A stretch of DNA of 64,000 nt from CAMDHY01 sp046156265 (GTDB lineage Bacteria > Pseudomonadota > Alphaproteobacteria > Rhizobiales > Segnochrobactraceae). The stretch lies in assembly GCF_046156265.1 (NCBI RefSeq), contig NZ_JAWDIR010000011.1, positions 186,001 to 250,000 of the forward strand, read 5' to 3'. Both the position numbers and the translations under genes were made by a program. Positions 25,476-33,906 of the stretch are shown one piece after another (position 1 is the first letter of the stretch; every line of letters starts with the position of its first letter). The notes under the pieces are model-generated. The model saw only the letters and a list, made by a program, of their open reading frames with translations, had not been told where the DNA came from and did not search any database.

Positions 25476-26057
25476 TCAGTCGTCGAAGAAGAAGTCGCTG
25501 GTGCCGAGCTTGCTCTTCGCCACGTCGATCAGGGTGATCGAGGAGTCCGGGTCGCCCCAGCTGACGACGGCGTCGCCGTCCTTGTTGTTGCGGATGGTCA
25601 GGTCGTTGAAATCGCGCACGCCGTTGACGTCGATCTCGATGCGGTCCTGGCCGGAGAAGTCCTGAATGACGTCGTTGCCGTCGCGGTCGTCGAAGATGAA
25701 CAGGTCGGAGCCGCTGCCGCCGATCAGCTTGTCGTTGCCGGCGCCGCCGTCGAGCTCGTCGTTGCCCTTGCCGCCATTGAGCTTGTCCTTGCCGACGTCG
25801 CCGTCGAGCTCGTCATTGCCGTCGTTGCCGAACAGCTTGTCGTTGCCGCGCTCGCCGTCGATCTCGTCGTTGCCGCCGAGGCCCTTGATCTTGTCGTGGC
25901 CGAAGGTGCCGTCGATCTCGTCGTTGCCGTTGGTGCCGCGGATCGCCGCCATCGCCTCGATGTCGGAGGACATCGGCTGGTAGACGGAGGCCGTCGGGAT
26001 CACCGGGGCCAGAAGGTCGAGCTCGTCGTCGACCAGGAAGCTGTCGGATAGCGCCAT
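25476..26057 (-). CDS. Small RTX (calcium-binding) repeat protein
   Basis: A 193-residue acidic protein. About nine glycine/aspartate nonapeptides run from residue 40 to 120 (GNDEIDGTF, GNDKLFGND, GNDELDGGA and similar), the GGxGxDxLx pattern that forms a calcium-filled parallel beta-roll. The remaining C-terminus (residues 121-193) looks like a typical RTX cap, with FDDRDGNDVIQDFSGQDRIE, and ends SDFFFDD, acidic and hydrophobic as in type I secretion signals. There is no N-terminal signal peptide. No type I ABC exporter is in the window, so a distant one must serve it. The role is unknown. Confidence 0.85.
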   Translation of the reverse strand: MALSDSFLVDDELDLLAPVIPTASVYQPMSSDIEAMAAIRGTNGNDEIDGTFGHDKIKGLGGNDEIDGERGNDKLFGNDGNDELDGDVGKDKLNGGKGNDELDGGAGNDKLIGGSGSDLFIFDDRDGNDVIQDFSGQDRIEIDVNGVRDFNDLTIRNNKDGDAVVSWGDPDSSITLIDVAKSKLGTSDFFFDD

Positions 26058-26237
26058 CGCATAAACCCTCGCTCGTTCGCCGCCCGGGGGAGCAGCCGGC
26101 CGCTCTGGCCGTCAGGAGGGCATATGGGAAGGCACGGTTAGAGGTCGGTAAGAGAGGGATTAGATGTTGGAGAGACGCGCGCGCCCCGTCTCGCGGGCGC
26201 TGGGATGGTTTCCGCCCCGGTCTCGCGTGCCCGGGCC

Positions 26238-26933
26238 TCAGGCCTCGTCGAGGGGCGCCGGCGTGGCGGTGAGCTGGTAGCCGACGCCGCGCACGGTGCG
26301 GATCAGCGAGCCGCCCTCGGTGTCGATCTTCTTGCGCAGGTAGCGGATGTAGACGTCGACCACCTTGGTGCCGGGCTCGAAGCTGTATTCCCAGACGCTG
26401 TTCAGCAGTCGCTGCCGGCTCACCACCTTGTCGGCGTGCTGCATCAGGTACTGCAGCAGGCCGAACTCGCGCACGGTGAGGGCGAGCTCGCGGCCGTCGC
26501 GGGTGGCGCGGTGCGTCGCCGGGTCGAGCTCGAGCGGGCCGACGCGCAGCACCCCGTCGCCCGCCGCCTCGCCGGGCAGCCGCCGGCGCAGCGCGGCGAT
26601 GCGGGCGAGCAGTTCGTCGAAAGCGAAGGGCTTCGTCAGGTAGTCGTCGGCGCCGCCGAGCAGGCCCTCGACCTTGTCCTGCAACTCGTGCTTGGCGGTG
26701 AGCATCAGGATCAGCACCGGCCGGCGCTCGGCGCGCACCAGCCGGCAGACCTCGAGGCCGTCCACATAGGGCAGCATGCGGTCGAGGATGACGAGCTCGA
26801 AGCTCTCGGTGCGGATGCGCGACAGCGCCGCCCGCCCGTCCTCGGCCACCGCCACCTGGAAGCCCTCGGCGACGAGCCCGCGCTTCAGGAACTCGACGAT
26901 GCGGCGGTCGTCCTCGACGAGCAGGATCCTCAC
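26238..26933 (-). CDS. OmpR/PhoB family response regulator
   Basis: A 231-residue regulator: receiver domain (residues 1-115) starting RILLVEDDRR, with phospho-acceptor Asp in VILDRMLPYVDG and Lys in LTKPFAF, then a winged-helix DNA-binding domain ending IRTVRGVGYQLT. The GTG start overlaps the kinase stop as GTGA, so the pair is translationally coupled. It is controlled by the kinase directly upstream. Target genes are not evident. Confidence 0.94.
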   Translation of the reverse strand: MRILLVEDDRRIVEFLKRGLVAEGFQVAVAEDGRAALSRIRTESFELVILDRMLPYVDGLEVCRLVRAERRPVLILMLTAKHELQDKVEGLLGGADDYLTKPFAFDELLARIAALRRRLPGEAAGDGVLRVGPLELDPATHRATRDGRELALTVREFGLLQYLMQHADKVVSRQRLLNSVWEYSFEPGTKVVDVYIRYLRKKIDTEGGSLIRTVRGVGYQLTATPAPLDEA

Positions 26934-28519
26934 GCCACCCTCCCGCCGGCTGCCGGCAGCACGATCCTCAGCACCGCGCCGCGTGGCGCCCCGTCCTCGA
27001 GCGTCAGACGGCCACCATGGCGCTCGACCAGCGTCTTGGCGATCGACAGGCCGATGCCGAGGCCGGCGACGGCGCGACCTTCGCCGTCCTCGCCGCGGTA
27101 GAAGCGCTCGAAGACGAAAGGCCGCTCCGCCTCCGGCACGCCCTCGCCCTCGTCGGTGACGGTGATCTCGACGCCCACGTCGGCCGCCCGCGCCGCCAGC
27201 GTCACGGTGGAGCCCTCGGGGGCGTACTTCACCGCGTTGTCGATGCCGATGAGGAGAACCTGCTTGAGGCGCTGCGGGTCGGCTTCGACGACAATAGGAA
27301 CCCCTGGTGGCTCGACGTCGATGGCGATGGCGCGCGGGTCGGCGAGCGTGCGCCCTTCCTCGCCGGCGAGCACGAGGAGGCCGCCGACATCGACCGGCTG
27401 GCGCGCCAGCGGCAGGTCCCCGTCCTCGGAGCCGGCGAAGGCGAGAAGGTCGCCGAGGAGGCGCCCCATGTCGACGGCGAGCATCTGGATGCGCCTCAGC
27501 GTCTCCTGATAGGCATGCGCGTCGGCGCTGCCGCGCAGCGCCACTTCCGCCTCGCCGCGCAGGATGGTGAGCGGCGTGCGCAGTTCGTGGCTGACGTCGG
27601 CGAGGAAGCGGGCGCGGCGACGGTCGATGTCGGTGAGCTTCTCGTTGGCGCGGCGGAGCTCGCCGGTGCGCTGCTCGACCTCCGCCTCCAGCCGGTCGCG
27701 CGCGGCGACGAGGCCGGCGCGCTGAGCCTCCAGCGCGCGGGCCATCTCGTTGAAGCTCCTGGCCAGCGCCGTGAACTCGTTGTTGCCGGTGACGGCGACG
27801 CGGTGGTCGAGCTCGCCGCGGGCGACAGCCGCGGCACCGGCGGCGAGCCGCCCGACCGGGCCGACGATCGAGCGGCTCAGCACCCAGCCGAGCGCGCCGC
27901 CGGCGATCAGCGCGATCGCCGAGAAGACGCCCGCGCCGATGAACAGCCGGTTCTGCATGCGGCGGACGTCGGCGAGCTCGCCCGCCACCTCGTCGCGCTC
28001 GTCCTGCAGCGCCGCCTCGATCTGGTTCTCGAAGTCGTTGGCGAGGCGGTACTCGACGTCGCGGCGGAAGACCTCGACGGCGGCGTCCATGCGGCCTTCC
28101 GCCTTCAGCCCGAACACCTGCTCGGCCGCCCGGTCGATCGCGCGGTAGAGCTCGCGCAGCGTCGCCAGTTCCTCGACGTCGGAGAGCTCGCGACGCACCT
28201 CCTCGACGCTGTTGAAGGTCGAGACCTCCGCCCGCGTCACCTCGGCGAGCAGCGCGAACGCCTCGTCCATCTGCCGGCGCGCCTGCTCGAAGTCGGCCAT
28301 CTGCTCGGAGCCGAGCAGCAGCACCTCGGCGATCTGCTCGGCGTAGTTGTTGGCGTGGCCGTCCAGCATGGCGATCGCCTCGAAGCGGCGATGCACGCCG
28401 TCGATGCGCTCGACGAAGTCGTCGGTGATGCGCAGCGTGAACACCATCACCGCCACCATCAGCACCGCGCCGACGACGACGATCGCCTCGAAGGCGAAGA
28501 TGCGCGCGCGCACGGTCAT
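26930..28519 (-). CDS. Membrane sensor histidine kinase
   Basis: A 529-residue kinase with a first membrane segment (about 8-32), a long helical periplasmic region rich in Glu, Ala and Arg (about 33-190), a second membrane segment (about 191-212), a HAMP domain, a coiled coil and an H-box FLADVSHELRTPLTIL with the phospho-His. The ATPase part shows NAVKYAPEG, DEGEGVPE and GLGIGLSIAKTL. The start at 28519 gives a normal short cytoplasmic N-terminus. The all-helical sensor region resembles chemoreceptor-type four-helix bundles; the ligand is unknown. It is partnered with the response regulator it overlaps. Confidence 0.93.
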   Translation of the reverse strand: MTVRARIFAFEAIVVVGAVLMVAVMVFTLRITDDFVERIDGVHRRFEAIAMLDGHANNYAEQIAEVLLLGSEQMADFEQARRQMDEAFALLAEVTRAEVSTFNSVEEVRRELSDVEELATLRELYRAIDRAAEQVFGLKAEGRMDAAVEVFRRDVEYRLANDFENQIEAALQDERDEVAGELADVRRMQNRLFIGAGVFSAIALIAGGALGWVLSRSIVGPVGRLAAGAAAVARGELDHRVAVTGNNEFTALARSFNEMARALEAQRAGLVAARDRLEAEVEQRTGELRRANEKLTDIDRRRARFLADVSHELRTPLTILRGEAEVALRGSADAHAYQETLRRIQMLAVDMGRLLGDLLAFAGSEDGDLPLARQPVDVGGLLVLAGEEGRTLADPRAIAIDVEPPGVPIVVEADPQRLKQVLLIGIDNAVKYAPEGSTVTLAARAADVGVEITVTDEGEGVPEAERPFVFERFYRGEDGEGRAVAGLGIGLSIAKTLVERHGGRLTLEDGAPRGAVLRIVLPAAGGRVA

Positions 28520-28657
28520 GGGGGCAAGGTCGCGGGCAGGAGGGCACCCCGTCGCTCGGCGGACGGCGCCGCCGCGGCGACGCTCCCGAACGCCTCTAGC
28601 GTGCAATCGCCACGAAGGCGAGCGCCGATCGGCGATCGGATGCGGCGGCGACGGACC

Positions 28658-30250
28658 TCAGCGCTTGCGGTCGCGCAGGATCTCGCGGGCGGCGTTGTGA
28701 CCGGGTGCGCCGGTGACGCCGCCGCCCGGATGGGTACCGGAGCCGCACATGTAGAGGCCGGGCAGCGGCGCCCGGTAGTCGGCATTGCCGAGCACGGGGC
28801 GGGCGGAGAAGATCTGGTCGAGGCCGAGCTGGCCGTGGAAGATGTCACCGCCGACGAGCCCGAAGGTGCGCTCGAGCTCGAGCGGGCTCATGATCTGCCG
28901 GCCGAGCACCGAGGCCGCGAAGCCCGGCGCCGCCTGGTCGACGGTGGCGATCATCAGGTCGGCGACCTCGTCGCGGTGGTCGTCCCACGAGGCTCCGTTG
29001 GGGAGCTGCGGCGCGACGTGCTGGCAGAACAGGCTGGCGACGTGCTGGCCCGGCGGAGCGAGGCCGTCGTCGAGCGTCGAGGGGATCAGCATCTCGACGA
29101 TCGGCGCCTTCGACCAGCCGTGGGTGCGGGCGTCGAGGTAGGCGCGGTCCATGTAGGCGAGGCTCGGCGCCATGATGATGCCGGCGGTGTGGTGGTCGGC
29201 CACCGTCCGCCCCGGCAGGCAGGCGAAGCTCGGCAGCTCCGACAGCGCGACGTTCATGCGGAAGGTGCCGGAGCCGTTGCGCCAGCCGCTGATGCGGCGG
29301 CGGAAATCCTCCGGCAGCACGGCGGGATCGACCAGCTTGCCGAAGGTCAGCGTCGGGTTGAGGTTGGAGACGACGATCGGCGCGCGGATGCTCGTGCCGT
29401 CCGACAGCACGGCGCCGACGGCGCGGCCCTTCTCGACGATCACCTCGCGGACGCCGGCATCGACGCGGATGTCGACGCCCTTCTCGGCGCAGGCCCGCGC
29501 CATCGCCTGGGTGATCGCCCCCATGCCGCCGATGGCGTGGCCCCAGACGCCCTTCTTGCCGTTCACCTCGCCGAAGCAGTGGTGGAGGAGCACGTAGGCG
29601 GTGCCGGGGGTGTAGGGGCTCGCATAGGCGCCGACGACGCCGTCGAAGCCGAGGGCCGCCTTGATGGGGGCGCTCTCGAACCAGCCGTCGAGATAGTCGC
29701 CGGCGGACTTGGTGAAGATCTCCAGGAGCTCGCGGCGCATCGTGAGGTCGAGCCCGCGCATGCGGTTGCCGATCTTGCCCGCCTTGATCAGCTCCGGCAG
29801 CGCCGACAGCCAGCCGCCTTCCACCACGTTCGGCGGCGTTTCCAGCACGAGGTCGCGCAGGAGGTCGGCGACGATGTCGAGCCGCTCGCCATACGCGTCG
29901 AGGCGGGCGGCGTCCTTCGCCGAGAAGCGGGCGACCTCCGCCTTCGTGCGGCCGGGGCCGACGCAGAAGTGGCCGCCGTCTTCGAGCGGCAGGAAGTTCG
30001 ACATCCGCCGCTCGACGACCTTGAGGCCGTGGCGGGAAAGGTCGAGGTCGCGGATGACCTTGGGGTTGAGGAGCGACACCGTGTAGGCGGCGACCGAGTT
30101 GCGGAAGCCGGGGTGGAACTCCTCGGTCACCGCCGCGCCGCCGACGACGCCGCGGCGCTCCAGCACCGTCACCTTCAGGCCGGCGGAGGCGAGGTAGTAG
30201 GCGCAGACGAGCCCGTTGTGGCCGCCGCCGATGATCACCGCGTCGGTCAT
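28658..30250 (-). CDS. FAD-dependent oxidoreductase (phytoene desaturase/PYROXD2-like)
   Basis: A 530-residue flavoprotein. The dinucleotide-binding fold is at the N-terminus (VIIGGGHNGLVCAYYLASAG), followed by LERRGVVGGAAVTEE, and the C-terminal FAD motif is PLPGLYMCGSGTHPGGGVTG. This is the carotenoid desaturase-like family that includes animal PYROXD2, not a carotenoid pathway enzyme by itself; no crt genes are nearby. It starts 46 bases after the Rieske oxygenase stop on the same strand, so the two are probably co-transcribed and may act on one substrate. The substrate is unknown. Confidence 0.88.
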   Translation of the reverse strand: MTDAVIIGGGHNGLVCAYYLASAGLKVTVLERRGVVGGAAVTEEFHPGFRNSVAAYTVSLLNPKVIRDLDLSRHGLKVVERRMSNFLPLEDGGHFCVGPGRTKAEVARFSAKDAARLDAYGERLDIVADLLRDLVLETPPNVVEGGWLSALPELIKAGKIGNRMRGLDLTMRRELLEIFTKSAGDYLDGWFESAPIKAALGFDGVVGAYASPYTPGTAYVLLHHCFGEVNGKKGVWGHAIGGMGAITQAMARACAEKGVDIRVDAGVREVIVEKGRAVGAVLSDGTSIRAPIVVSNLNPTLTFGKLVDPAVLPEDFRRRISGWRNGSGTFRMNVALSELPSFACLPGRTVADHHTAGIIMAPSLAYMDRAYLDARTHGWSKAPIVEMLIPSTLDDGLAPPGQHVASLFCQHVAPQLPNGASWDDHRDEVADLMIATVDQAAPGFAASVLGRQIMSPLELERTFGLVGGDIFHGQLGLDQIFSARPVLGNADYRAPLPGLYMCGSGTHPGGGVTGAPGHNAAREILRDRKR

Positions 30251-30296
30251 GGACCGCCCACCTGTCCCGAGAGTGTCGCCGAAAACGTCGAGAGGA

Positions 30297-31511
30297 TCAG
30301 CCGAGCACGGCTGCCCGATGCATGCTCCAGCCCCGCGCCGGCTTGCGGTCGAGGCGCGTCTCGGGGATCAGCGCCCGCATCTTGCGGGTGAAGTTCTTGA
30401 GGCAGACCTCGCCGGAGCCGAGCGGGCCGACGGTGTAGCTCGACGAGCCCATGCCGGCCTGGACGCGGTTGATGAGGTCGGTGTCCTCGGCATTGACCTG
30501 CCGGTTGATGCGCCAGTTGAGATAGCGCACCGCCTTCATCTCGCGGCGCTCGTCGGGGAGCGCATAGGCGATCTCGCGGATCATCGTCTCGGTCGGCGAG
30601 ATCGGGATGAACTGCATGAAGTCGATCTGGTCCGGGTAGATGTCAAAGGCGACGTTCGGCCAGAGCTTGAAGTAGGTCCACAGCCGCTTGCGCTCCGCCG
30701 GCAGGTGGGCGACGTCGGGCATGAAACGCTGGTAGGCGCGCTCGGAGCGGTTGCTCGACGGCTGGTCGCGCAGCTGCCCCCACATCTTGTCGACCCAGTC
30801 CTCCGCCTCGATGCCGTAGCCCTTGCCGAACAGCCGCGTCAGGCCGGGATGGGCGACGGTGATGTGCAGGCCGTCGGAATAGTTGTCCGCGACGTTCTTC
30901 CAGTTGACGGTGCGCGGGCGCAGCGTCACGCGGCCGAACGGCACGAGTTCCTCCATCCGGTAGGGCTCGAGCTCGTGGGCATAGGGCTTCATCATCTCGG
31001 CGACGCTCGGGCCGCCGCCCTCCAGCCGGACGAAGATGAAGCCGAAGAAGACTTCGAGCTCGACCGGCGCGAGCCCGTGCTTCGCCGGGTCCATGCCCTC
31101 GAAGCTCGCCCGCTGGGGAATGCCGAGGAGCTTGCCGTCGAGGCCGTAGCTCCAGGCGTGATAGGGGCAGTTGAGGCGGCCGCCGCAGTTGCCGGAGGGG
31201 CCGTCGACGATGCGGGCGGCGCGGTGGCGGCAGACATTGTGGAAGCCGCGGATGCGGTCGTCCTCGCCGCGCACCACGACGATCATCTCGCCGAGGAAGT
31301 CGAAGGTGTGGAAGTCGCCGACCTTCGGGATGTCGTTCAGATGGCAGACCACCTGCCAGGAGGGGCGGAACACAGCCTCCTTCTCGACCTCGAAGAACTC
31401 GTCGTCGGTATAGAGCCAGGCCGGCAGGCTGGTGTCGTCGGAGGCAGCAATCCCGGTGTTGGATCCCGCCCCGTGACGCGACAGGGTCCGCGCGAACGCC
31501 GCTTCCGTCAT
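30297..31511 (-). CDS. Rieske aromatic-ring-hydroxylating dioxygenase alpha subunit
   Basis: A 404-residue oxygenase. The [2Fe-2S] Rieske ligands are Cys94, His96, Cys115 and His118 (CRH...CPYH). The mononuclear iron site is seen in NVADNYSDGLHITVAHPG with His216 and His221 and bridging Asp213. The late DLINRVQAGM segment resembles oxygenases acting on quaternary amines (choline monooxygenase, GbcA-like), so N-demethylation or hydroxylation is a possibility rather than a call. No ferredoxin or reductase gene is adjacent. A perfect palindrome lies 49 bases upstream. Confidence 0.9.
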   Translation of the reverse strand: MTEAAFARTLSRHGAGSNTGIAASDDTSLPAWLYTDDEFFEVEKEAVFRPSWQVVCHLNDIPKVGDFHTFDFLGEMIVVVRGEDDRIRGFHNVCRHRAARIVDGPSGNCGGRLNCPYHAWSYGLDGKLLGIPQRASFEGMDPAKHGLAPVELEVFFGFIFVRLEGGGPSVAEMMKPYAHELEPYRMEELVPFGRVTLRPRTVNWKNVADNYSDGLHITVAHPGLTRLFGKGYGIEAEDWVDKMWGQLRDQPSSNRSERAYQRFMPDVAHLPAERKRLWTYFKLWPNVAFDIYPDQIDFMQFIPISPTETMIREIAYALPDERREMKAVRYLNWRINRQVNAEDTDLINRVQAGMGSSSYTVGPLGSGEVCLKNFTRKMRALIPETRLDRKPARGWSMHRAAVLG

Positions 31512-31559
31512 GACGATTCCTCCCGCCGCGGCGAACCCGCCGGTGCAGCCGAGCTGTAA

Positions 31560-31575
31560 CTATACAAATGTATAG
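31560..31575 (-). promoter_or_regulatory. Perfect palindromic operator before the Rieske oxygenase
   Basis: CTATACA-AA-TGTATAG is a perfect 7-bp inverted repeat with a 2-bp spacer in a locally AT-rich patch, 49 bases upstream of the start. Such TATAC-type palindromes are typical sites for GntR-like dimers. The right half includes TATAGT, a possible -10. No regulator gene is adjacent, so the factor is unknown. Confidence 0.6.
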
Positions 31576-31619
31576 CAAACGCCGGGGGAGGGGGTCAATC
31601 GAGGCAACGGGAAAGGGGA

Positions 31620-31650
31620 GGGGCGTGGCGGCGGTGTGCCGCCACGCCCC
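31620..31650 (-). terminator. Terminator after the GMC oxidoreductase
   Basis: A perfect 13-bp GC stem (GGGGCGTGGCGGC / GCCGCCACGCCCC) with a 5-base loop starts 24 bases past the GMC stop and is followed on the minus strand by CTCCCCTTTCCC. It separates the GMC unit from the Rieske promoter. The T-run is weak. Confidence 0.6.
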
Positions 31651-31673
31651 GGGGCCTCAGATGGTGCCGGGCC

Positions 31674-33245
31674 TCAGATGGCGTTCTTGCCCATCTGGTC
31701 GGCGATGTACTCGGCCTGGCGGGTGGCGAGCGCCACGATCGTCAGCGTCGGGTTCTCGGCGCCGCCGGTGGTGAACTGGCTGCCGTCGGAGACGAAGAGG
31801 TTGGGGATGTCGTGGGACTGGCCCCACTTGTTGACGACGCCGTCGCGCGGCTTCTCGCTCATCCGGTTGGTGCCGAGATTGTGCGTCGAGGGGTAGGGCG
31901 GCGTCGGGAAGGTGCGCGTCGCCCCGACGGCCTCGTAGACCGCGCGGCCGGCCTTGTAGGCGTGGTCGCGCATGGCGATGTCGTTCGGGTGGTCGTCGAA
32001 GTTCACGTTCGGCACCGGCAGGCCGAACTTGTCCTTCTCCGTCGGGTGCAGGGTGATGGCGTTCGTCTCCTGCGGCATGTCCTCGCCGACGATCCACATG
32101 CCGGCCATGCGCGAGTAGCCGTCGAGCGCCGAGGTGAAGTCGCGTCCCCAGGCGCCGGGATCGAGGAAGGCGGCCATGAAGGGCAGGCCGAGCGCCAGGG
32201 TCTCCATCTCGTAGCCGCCGACGAAGCCGCGGCTCGGGTCGTTGCGCACCTCGTCGGAGATGATGCCGGCCATCGTCGTGCCGCGGTACATGTGCACCGG
32301 CTTCTCGAAGACGCCGTAGACCGAGCCGGTGAGGTGGCGCATGTAGTTGCGCCCGACCTGGCCGGAGGAGTTGGCGAGTCCGTCGGGGAACATCGACGAA
32401 GCGGAGTTCAGCAAGAGCCGCGGGCTCTCGATGGAGTTTCCGGCGACGCAGACGACGCGGGCCTTCTGGCGCTGCTCGACACCGTTCGCATCGGCATAGA
32501 CGACGGCGGTGACCTTGCCGGAGGCGTCGTGCTCGATCTTCAGCACCTGGCTCTCGGGCCGCACCTCGAGATTGCCGGTCGCCTCCCCCTTCGGGATCTC
32601 GGCGATCAGCGTCGACCACTTCGCCCCCGACTTGCAGCCCTGGAAGCAGAAGCCGATCTGCTGGCAGGCGCCGCGGCCGTCACGCTCGGCGGAGTTGATC
32701 GCCATGCGGCCGGTGGAGAAGTCCTTGTAGCCGACCGTCTCGGCGCCCTTGGCGAAGACCTTGTAGTTGTTGTTGCCAGGCAGGCCCGCGATGCCGTTGG
32801 TGCGCGTCACGCCCATGCGGTCCTCGGCGCGGGCGTAGTAGGGGTCGAGTTCCTCGCGGGTGATCGGCCAGTCGAGCAGGTTGGCGCCCGGCACGTGGCC
32901 GTAGGTGGTGAGCGCCTGGAACTCGTGCGGCTGCAGGCGCAGCGACGCGCCCGCCCAGTGGATGGTGGAGCCGCCGACCGCCTTGACGATCCACGCCGGC
33001 AGGCCGGGAAAGTCCTTCGCCACCCGCCAGCTGCCCGAGGTGGTGCGCGGGTCGAGCCAGGAGATGTCGACGAAGCTCTGCCACTCGTTGTTGACGAAAT
33101 CGTCCATCTCGACGCGCTTGCCGGCCTCGAGGATGACGGTCTTGATGCCCTGGCGGGCGAGGTCGGTGCCGAGCGTGCCGCCGCCGGCACCGGAGCCGAC
33201 GATGACGACGACGCTGTCGTCGTCCTGCGAGAATGGGGCTGCCAT
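31674..33245 (-). CDS. GMC family oxidoreductase (gluconate 2-dehydrogenase large-subunit type)
   Basis: A 523-residue FAD enzyme. The ADP-binding fold is VVVIVGSGAGGGTLGTDLA near residue 12, with a GACQQIGFCFQGCKSGAKW Cys-rich block and the catalytic His region STHNLGTNRMSEKP. The C-terminal SQFTTGGAENPTLTIVALA is the family FAD signature. It has no signal peptide of its own and follows the Tat-signal small subunit by 64 bases, the usual arrangement for periplasmic sugar-acid or alcohol dehydrogenases exported as a complex. The cytochrome c subunit of that family is not present here. Confidence 0.9.
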   Translation of the reverse strand: MAAPFSQDDDSVVVIVGSGAGGGTLGTDLARQGIKTVILEAGKRVEMDDFVNNEWQSFVDISWLDPRTTSGSWRVAKDFPGLPAWIVKAVGGSTIHWAGASLRLQPHEFQALTTYGHVPGANLLDWPITREELDPYYARAEDRMGVTRTNGIAGLPGNNNYKVFAKGAETVGYKDFSTGRMAINSAERDGRGACQQIGFCFQGCKSGAKWSTLIAEIPKGEATGNLEVRPESQVLKIEHDASGKVTAVVYADANGVEQRQKARVVCVAGNSIESPRLLLNSASSMFPDGLANSSGQVGRNYMRHLTGSVYGVFEKPVHMYRGTTMAGIISDEVRNDPSRGFVGGYEMETLALGLPFMAAFLDPGAWGRDFTSALDGYSRMAGMWIVGEDMPQETNAITLHPTEKDKFGLPVPNVNFDDHPNDIAMRDHAYKAGRAVYEAVGATRTFPTPPYPSTHNLGTNRMSEKPRDGVVNKWGQSHDIPNLFVSDGSQFTTGGAENPTLTIVALATRQAEYIADQMGKNAI

Positions 33246-33309
33246 GGGGCTTCCTCCGGGGAATTTCTGGTTCGTTGCGTGAGACGGGGAGGGGACGGAC
33301 GCGCCGGCG

Positions 33310-33840
33310 TCAGAGCCAGGCGATGTCGTCGAAGCCGCGGTCGATGTAGCCGCCCTTGCCGGCGGATTCGCCCTCGTAGCCGAAGATCGGCCACACCTCC
33401 TCGTTGTTGTAGAGGCCGGTGACGAGGTTGCCGCGCACCTTCTGGAAGAAGGTCCCGTCCTCGATCTCGCGCAGCAGCGCGACGCGGTCGGCCTCCCAGC
33501 CGACGTCGACATAGGCGACGCCCTGCTTGGCGTTCGCCAGCGTGTCGAGGGCGACGACGCCGTCCTCCACCATTGCCTTGAAGGCGGCGTCGCTCGCCGC
33601 CTGGGTGTCGAACGACTTCATCGCCACGGCGTAGAAGCGGTCCGGCACCTGGTCGTGCGGGTAGACGTCGCGCGCCATCTTGACGAGCGTGCGCATCGTC
33701 TCCGGCTTCAGGGCCGTCGCCTCCACCGCCCAGCCCTCGCCGGGATGGACGAGCACGCCGGAGCTCACCACCACCGCCGCCGCGCCGAACGACTTCAAGA
33801 GATCACGCCGCGACAGCCGCGGCCGTGTCTGCGTCTCCAT
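33310..33840 (-). CDS. Gluconate 2-dehydrogenase subunit 3 family protein (Tat-exported small subunit)
   Basis: A 176-residue protein with a twin-arginine signal (LSRRDLLKSFGAAAVVVSSG, residues 9-28) and then the small-subunit fold typified by VKMARDVYPHDQVPDRFY. In the family this subunit escorts the folded GMC subunit through the Tat pathway. It starts upstream of the GMC gene on the same strand and 66 bases after the glyoxalase stop. The periplasmic location is inferred from the signal. Confidence 0.88.
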   Translation of the reverse strand: METQTRPRLSRRDLLKSFGAAAVVVSSGVLVHPGEGWAVEATALKPETMRTLVKMARDVYPHDQVPDRFYAVAMKSFDTQAASDAAFKAMVEDGVVALDTLANAKQGVAYVDVGWEADRVALLREIEDGTFFQKVRGNLVTGLYNNEEVWPIFGYEGESAGKGGYIDRGFDDIAWL

Positions 33841-33906
33841 CTCGTGTTCCTCCTCGGTTTCCTCGGATATTTTCTTTTGTTTTATTATCTTTTGTACTGC
33901 GCTGGC

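Noticed and set aside
28658..30250. Carotenoid biosynthesis gene (phytoene desaturase)
   Set aside because: No crtB, crtE or other carotenoid genes are nearby, and the partner is a Rieske oxygenase, so only the superfamily was called.
27017..30391. A 1,124-codon open frame on the plus strand opposite the kinase and flavoprotein genes
   Set aside because: It spans several real genes on the other strand and their intergenic gaps and shows no protein features.
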